Below are positions 22,060-26,522 of a DNA stretch of 26,522 bases, piece after piece. How positions within the stretch are numbered: the stretch's first letter is position 1; each line of letters starts with the position of its first letter. The translations under genes and the position numbers were made by a program. Source of the stretch: Haplomitrium mnioides (lineage: Eukaryota > Marchantiophyta > Haplomitriopsida > Calobryales); contig JBNGIS010005413.1 of assembly GCA_049999725.1 (NCBI GenBank), positions 1 to 26,522 on the forward strand, given 5' to 3'. Under the pieces are notes generated by a model. The model was not told the origin of the DNA. It ran no database searches and worked only from the letters and a program-made list of their open reading frames with translations.

Positions 22060-24790
22060 CACCTAATGTGCCTACTGCATCACAACACTATGATAAACTT
22101 ATCAAGTCTATATACAATAGTTGTCTCAAACAAAAGGAAACGAACAATGCATAGATCTAGAATAATGGTTTTCTTCATATGTTGTGCCTACATCATCACA
22201 CTCTAATAAACTCATCAAGTCTACATATAATAGTTGTCTCATGTGGAAGAAAAAGAAGAATGCATGGATCTCTACTAATTTTTTTCTTCATCTCTTGTGC
22301 CCACATAATCACAACACTCTAATAAACTCATCAAGTCTACATATAATACTTGTTTTATAGAAATGAAAAGAAGCATGCATGGATCTCCAATAATGTTTTT
22401 CTCCATCTCTTGTGCTCACAACACTCTAAAAAACTCTTCAAGTCTATGTATAGTTGTTGTCTCATATCAAAGAAAAAGAAGCATACATATATCTCCAACA
22501 ATAATTTTCTTAATTTGTTGTGCTCATATTGTCACAACACTCTAAAAAACTTTTCAAGTCTGCGTATAATAAATGTCTCATATGAAAGAATAAGAAGAAG
22601 ACATACTCTATTGTAATGTGTTTCTTCATCTATTGTGCTCACATCATCACAACACTCTAATAAACTCATCAATTCTAGAGATAATTATTGTCTAATACAA
22701 TAAAAAATGAAGCATACATAAATCTGAAATATTTTTTTCTTCATCTGTTGTGCCTACATCGTCACAACACTTTAATAAACTCATCAAGTCTATATAAAAT
22801 AGTTGTCTCATACAAAAGAAAAGAAAACATGCATGGATCTCCAAAAATATTGTCCTTCATATGTTGTGCCAACATGTTCACAACACTCTAATAAACTCAT
22901 AAAGTCTATATATAATAGTTGTCCAATACTAATGAAAAAGAAGCATACTTGGATCTCCAATAATGCTTTTCTTTATTTATTGTGACCACATCATTACAAT
23001 ACTCTAGTAAACTCATCAAGTCTATATATAAAAGTTGTATTATATGAACAAGAAAGAAGCAAGCATAGATCTCCAATGATTGTTTTTTCATCTATTGTGC
23101 TCACATCATCACAACACTCTAATAAACTCATCAAGTCTTTAAAATACAATGGTTTTTTTATATGAATGAAAAAGAGTCATGCATAGATCTCGAATAATTT
23201 TTTTCTTCATCTAGTGTGTCTATATCATCACAACACTCTAATAAACTCATCAAGTCTATATATATTAGTTGTCTTTTACAAATGAAAAAGAAGCATGTAA
23301 AGATCTCTAATAATGCTTTTCTTTTGCTTTTGTGCCTACATCATCACAACACCCTAATAAACTCATTAAGTATATATGTAATAGTTGTTTTATACGAAAA
23401 AAAAGAAGCATACATGGATCTCTAATAATGTTTTCCTTCACCTAGTATACCTACTGCGTCACACCACTATGATAAACTCATCAAGTCTATATACAATAGT
23501 TGTCTCATATGAAAGGAAAAGAACAATGCATAGATCTAGAATAATGGTTTTCTTCATATGTTGTGCCCACATCGTCACAACACTCTAATAAACTCATCAA
23601 GTCTACATATAATAGTTGTCTCATGTGGATGAAAAAGAAGAATGCATGGATCTCTACTAATGTTTTTCTTCATCTCTTGTGCCCACATCATCACAACACT
23701 CTAATAAACTCATCAAGTCTACATATAATACTTGTTTTATAGAAATGAAAAGAAGCATTCATGGATCTCCAATAATATTATTCTCCATCTCTTGTGCTCA
23801 CAACACTCTAAAAAACTCTTCAAGTCTATGTATAGTTGTTGTCTCATATCAAAGAAAAAGAAGCATACATATATCTCCAACAATGATTTTCTTAATTTTT
23901 TGTGCTTACATTGTCACAACACTCTAAAAAACTTGTCAAGTCTATATATAATAAATATCTCATGTGAAAGAATAAGAAGAAGACATCACTCTATTGTAGT
24001 GTGTTTCTTCATCTATTGTGCCCATATCATCACAACACTCTAATAAACTCATCAATTCTAGAGATAATTATTGTCTAACACAATAAAAAATGAAGCATAC
24101 ATAAATCTCCAAAAAAACAAAATCTTCATCTGTTGTGCCTACATCGTCACAACACTTTGAGAAACTCATCAAGTCTATATAAAATAGTTGTCTCATACAA
24201 AAGAGAAGGAAGCATGTATGGATCTCCAAAACTATTTTTCTTCATATGTTGTGCCAACATGTTCACAACACTCTAATAAACTCATGAAGTCTATATATAA
24301 TAGTTGTCTAGTACAAATGAAAATACTTTATTTATATAAATGTTTTTCTTTATTTATTATGACCACATCATCACAACACTCTAGTAAACTCATCAAGTCT
24401 ATATATAAAAGTTGTATTATATGAACAAAAAAGAAGCAAGCATAGATCTCAAATGGTGTTTTTTTTTTCATCTATTGTGCCCACATCACCACAACATTCT
24501 AATAAACTCATCAAGTATTTAAAATATAATGGTTTTTTCATATGAATGAAAAAGAAGCATGCATAGATCTCGAATAATGTTTTTCTTCATCTATTGTGCC
24601 TACATCGTCACAGCACTCTAATAAACTCATCAAGTCTATATATATTAGTTTGTCTTTTACAAATGAAAAAGAAGCATGGATAGATCTCTAATAATGTTTT
24701 TCTTTTGCTTTTGTGCCTACATCATCACAACACTCTAATAAACTCATTAAGTCTATATATAATAGTTGTTTTATACAAACAAAAAAGAAG
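22060..24790. repeat. 12-monomer higher-order repeat, two adjacent copies (about 1.38 kb each)
   Basis: Copy A covers about 22060-23435 and copy B about 23439-24790. Anchors are ctactg at 22072 and 23451 (difference 1379), tgttttatag at 22351 and 23733 (difference 1382), and ctagagataattattgtc starting at 22675 and 24058 (difference 1383). The drift of four bases reflects small indels. A shortened monomer with ctcttgtgctcacaacactc, the tctatgtatagttg monomer, the aagaataagaagaagacat monomer and the cttttgcttttgtgcc monomer occur in both copies in the same order. By eye, identity between copies is much higher than between neighbouring monomers, which marks this as the most recent large amplification in the array. 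Confidence 0.93.
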
Positions 24791-25010
24791 CATAAATGGA
24801 TCTCTAATAATTTTTTTCTTCATCTGTTGTGCCCACATAGTCACATCACTTTAATAAACCCATAAAGTCTACATATAATAATTGTTTAATACGAACAAAA
24901 AAGAAACATGCTTGGATCTCCAATAATTTTCTTCTTCATCTGTTGTGCCCACATCACCACAACATTATAATAAACTCATCAAATATATACATTAAAGTTG
25001 TTCATGCGAA

Positions 25011-25935
25011 GCAGCCACTACTTTGAACCAAAAATCAATACTAAGTTTGTGTTGTATTTTGCATTGGAAATTTTGTTTTCAAATTTCTACTTCAAAATTT
25101 ACATTTTTTGATAGTGACAAAATTTCTTATAAAAAAAATGTTTAACCCGAAAATTGGCTTATTTAGATACCTACTGTGTTTTGGAAAAACTTTAACATTC
25201 AATATTTGGTTAAAAAGAGTAAGAAAAAAAATATTATATTTTGGTTAGATAAACAAACAAGAGAGAATATTAAAAAAACATGGTAAAGTTATATAGTCAT
25301 TTTTTATTGTTTTCTTAAAATTATCAGAAAAACCTTCAAGATACAAAATCCTAAAACATTTACAAAAAACAAACCAAAACAAATATGATGTTACAACATA
25401 CATTGAAATATAAATCTCTATTCTAGTAAGAGTTGCTTTGAACTTGTATTTATGTAGAGAATAGATAGAAACAAAAAAGAAGACCTATGCCTCCATATAT
25501 TTCAAGCTCGCATACCGTAAAAGATGATGCCTTGCTTAAAAATCAATCCAATATTACAAGGCAAGCAAGAAATGAATCACTAGTAACACTAAATTTGAAT
25601 ATTCGAAATAAAATCACAACAAAGACTTAGATGTAGAATGATATTTTTATTGAAGATTGTCAAAAATTTAATAAGCAACTAAGTAAAAAAAACCAAAAAC
25701 TAATGATTAAATAAAACTTGTACAAAAATTTAAATTAGTTGAAAGGGAACTTCCATGCGAGCATGAATTTCATTGCTAATTTTTGCAAAAACCAATAGGT
25801 TTTATTCAAGAATCATTTTTTGAAAGAAAATGGATTGTTAAGAAAATACTTAATAATTATTATTGGGAATGTTACAAAATTATAGATCAAACAAAAAATG
25901 TTTTTAAAGAAAAATACTTTATTATTTATAAAAAG
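25011..25935. other. AT-rich non-repetitive right flank
   Basis: Satellite similarity ends at about 25010. The next 900 bases are very AT-rich, with many A- and T-runs, no tandem period, and no open frame worth listing. No terminal inverted repeats or recognisable mobile-element domain are seen. The transition is abrupt and falls inside a monomer. Confidence 0.6.
25918..25923 (-). terminator. Minus-strand AATAAA polyadenylation-type signal
   Basis: The minus strand reads AATAAA about 15-20 bases after the stop of the 66-codon minus ORF, in an AT-rich context typical of plant 3' ends. In such AT-rich DNA the hexamer is common by chance, and the satellite monomers also contain AATAAA on the plus strand, so on its own this is weak support. 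Confidence 0.25.
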
Positions 25936-25939
25936 TACA

Positions 25940-26140
25940 TCACTCTAGAGCTATAGCTTTAGTTTGATCCTCTTCAAAAGAAACGATCTCATTCAAATTG
26001 ATGGAGTGAGAAGCTTGGGCATCTACTGCCGCAACAAACTTTCTAGTCCCGGAAATCGCAACAACCACTACACGCACCAGCAATACTAAGAGAAAGAAGC
26101 TCTTTATAGTACACATACACAATCTGTGATTTTGTAACAT
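25940..26140 (-). CDS. Small hypothetical protein with a hydrophobic N-terminal segment
   Basis: A 66-codon ORF starting with ATG on the minus strand. About residues 13-30 (IKSFFLLVLLVRVVVVAI) form a hydrophobic stretch long enough for a signal anchor or signal peptide. A polar, acidic C-terminus follows (NEIVSFEEDQTKAIALE). No family is recognised. An AATAAA lies just past the stop. It could be a small secreted or membrane peptide gene, a terminal exon of a gene extending further on the minus strand, or chance. No splice structure can be shown from sequence alone. Confidence 0.2.
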   Translation of the reverse strand: MLQNHRLCMCTIKSFFLLVLLVRVVVVAISGTRKFVAAVDAQASHSINLNEIVSFEEDQTKAIALE

Positions 26141-26288
26141 CAGATGCCAAAGAAATCATTGTCAAAACTCTTTAAGGGATATAGATAGATTGGCGTTTGT
26201 CATATTCCACAATGATGTAATTTCTCATCAACTTCAGAGCGCAAGAAAGGCCTATGCTAGACCCAAAGTAAAGATCTAAGATCCAATC
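26141..26288. other. Spacer between two minus-strand ORFs
   Basis: In one minus frame a short open stretch reads about LKLMRNYIIVEYDKRQSIYIP before a stop, and looks more protein-like than its surroundings. It is in neither neighbouring ORF's continuous frame. If the two small ORFs belong to one decayed gene, this could be another piece of it. I do not recognise the family. Confidence 0.15.
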
Positions 26289-26507
26289 TTACTTAGTTGT
26301 CAAGTAGTCAAAGAAACAATTGTACAAAGCTGGAGGTTTTTGGTACACATTCATAGGAGCATCATCTTCTTGATGTTTGAGTTTTGGTAAAACTGTTGGA
26401 CAACTGAAAACACTTTGCATTATTAGTTGTGGATAGCGGCTCGCACCGTCGGATTGTAAGTTGAAGAGCTTCATGCTCTGCTTTTCCTCCTTCAACCAGT
26501 AGCTCAC
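26289..26507 (-). CDS. Unassigned minus-strand ORF, possible exon or gene remnant
   Basis: An open frame of about 72 codons whose formal start is GTG; the first ATG is about 10 codons in, at MKLFNLQSDG. A TAG lies just upstream in the same frame. Composition is balanced and protein-like (PQLIMQSVFSCPTVLPKL, DYLTTK), unlike the repeat-derived frames, but I recognise no domain, signal sequence or membrane segment. It may be an exon of a gene continuing beyond the window on the minus strand, or a decayed remnant. Confidence 0.15.
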   Translation of the reverse strand: MSYWLKEEKQSMKLFNLQSDGASRYPQLIMQSVFSCPTVLPKLKHQEDDAPMNVYQKPPALYNCFFDYLTTK

Positions 26508-26522
26508 TGTCTAGTACTCGTA

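Larger units (their letters stand above)
7112..25010. repeat. 116-bp AT-rich satellite array, about 150 head-to-tail monomers
   Basis: A single motif recurs in one orientation across 17.9 kb. The word aagtct/aagttt falls at 9711, 9827, 9943, 10059 and 10175, exactly 116 bp apart; elsewhere spacing varies by a few bases with small indels. Landmarks in monomer order are: gcatgcatggatctcc; aataatg; a T-tract with ttcttcat; ttgtgcccacat; gtcacaacactctaataaac; tcatcaagtctatatata; atagttgtctcataca; and an A-rich aacaaaaaagaa. The best conserved block is acaacactctaataaactc; the A-rich end and the position after cttcat vary most. Most neighbouring monomers differ at many positions, so this is an ageing, partly homogenised array. 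Both edges decay into non-satellite DNA: the left unit (7112-7200) is degenerate, and the right edge breaks off inside a monomer near 25010. Whether it is centromeric, subtelomeric or interstitial cannot be read from the sequence. Confidence 0.97.

Noticed and set aside
7454-24424. Dozens of ORFs of 60-165 codons on both strands across the array, including the longest at 12243-12740 plus, with recurring peptides such as NNVFLHLLCPH and MSLLECCD
   Set aside because: They follow the monomer. Since 116 is not a multiple of three, a frame cycles through all three readings of the unit and usually hits the stop in ctcTAAtaa, so many end in TTL. The peptides are repeat shadows with no fixed repeat protein.
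7112-25010. CRISPR array
   Set aside because: The repeats are contiguous 116-bp monomers with substitutions throughout, no unique spacers, no cas genes, and a plant nuclear context.
7112-25010. Ribosomal spacer subrepeats or telomere-type repeat
   Set aside because: No rRNA sequence in or next to the array, and no TTTAGGG-type telomere units.
1-26522. tRNA or rRNA genes
   Set aside because: No cloverleaf-compatible segment with the GGTTCGAATCC-type T-loop, and no rRNA core sequence, was seen on either strand by eye.

Overview
The window looks like nuclear DNA of a land plant, with no intact, confidently recognisable gene. The plant assignment rests on two decayed gene fragments near the left end. 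One resembles an exon of a plant aldo-keto reductase. The other resembles the GARP DNA-binding domain of a GOLDEN2-LIKE (GLK) transcription factor. The rest is repeat-rich, mostly AT-rich intergenic DNA of the kind found in large plant genomes. I cannot name the species or decide between gymnosperm, fern and angiosperm.

Layout. Positions 1-960 are purine-rich, low-complexity DNA built on the word aggattga and include a 28-bp minisatellite. Positions 999-1170 hold the aldo-keto reductase exon remnant, 1283-1430 a 74-bp tandem duplication, and 1440-1742 the GLK remnant, which has an in-frame stop. Purine-rich DNA resumes at 1743-2060. Positions 2060-7050 are low-copy-looking DNA that I could not assign. 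It contains a perfect 43-bp tandem duplication, a TTTTA microsatellite, a palindromic TATA-like site, and at its right edge two perfect inverted repeats beside a minus-strand TATA-like motif.

About two thirds of the window, from about 7110 to 25010, is one head-to-tail satellite array with a 116-bp monomer and about 150 copies. It is not homogeneous. It contains higher-order repeats: a 16-monomer (about 1.85 kb) block and a 12-monomer (about 1.38 kb) block, each present as adjacent copies. It also contains a local run of deleted 96/97-bp monomers and a few damaged units. The many 60-165 codon ORFs across it are by-products of the repeat.

The right flank (25011-26522) is AT-rich non-repetitive DNA with two short, unassigned minus-strand ORFs, one followed by a polyadenylation-type signal. 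No functional pathway links the parts. The main interest is the satellite with its internal structure, and the two unrelated gene fragments lying side by side, which suggest capture by a mobile element.
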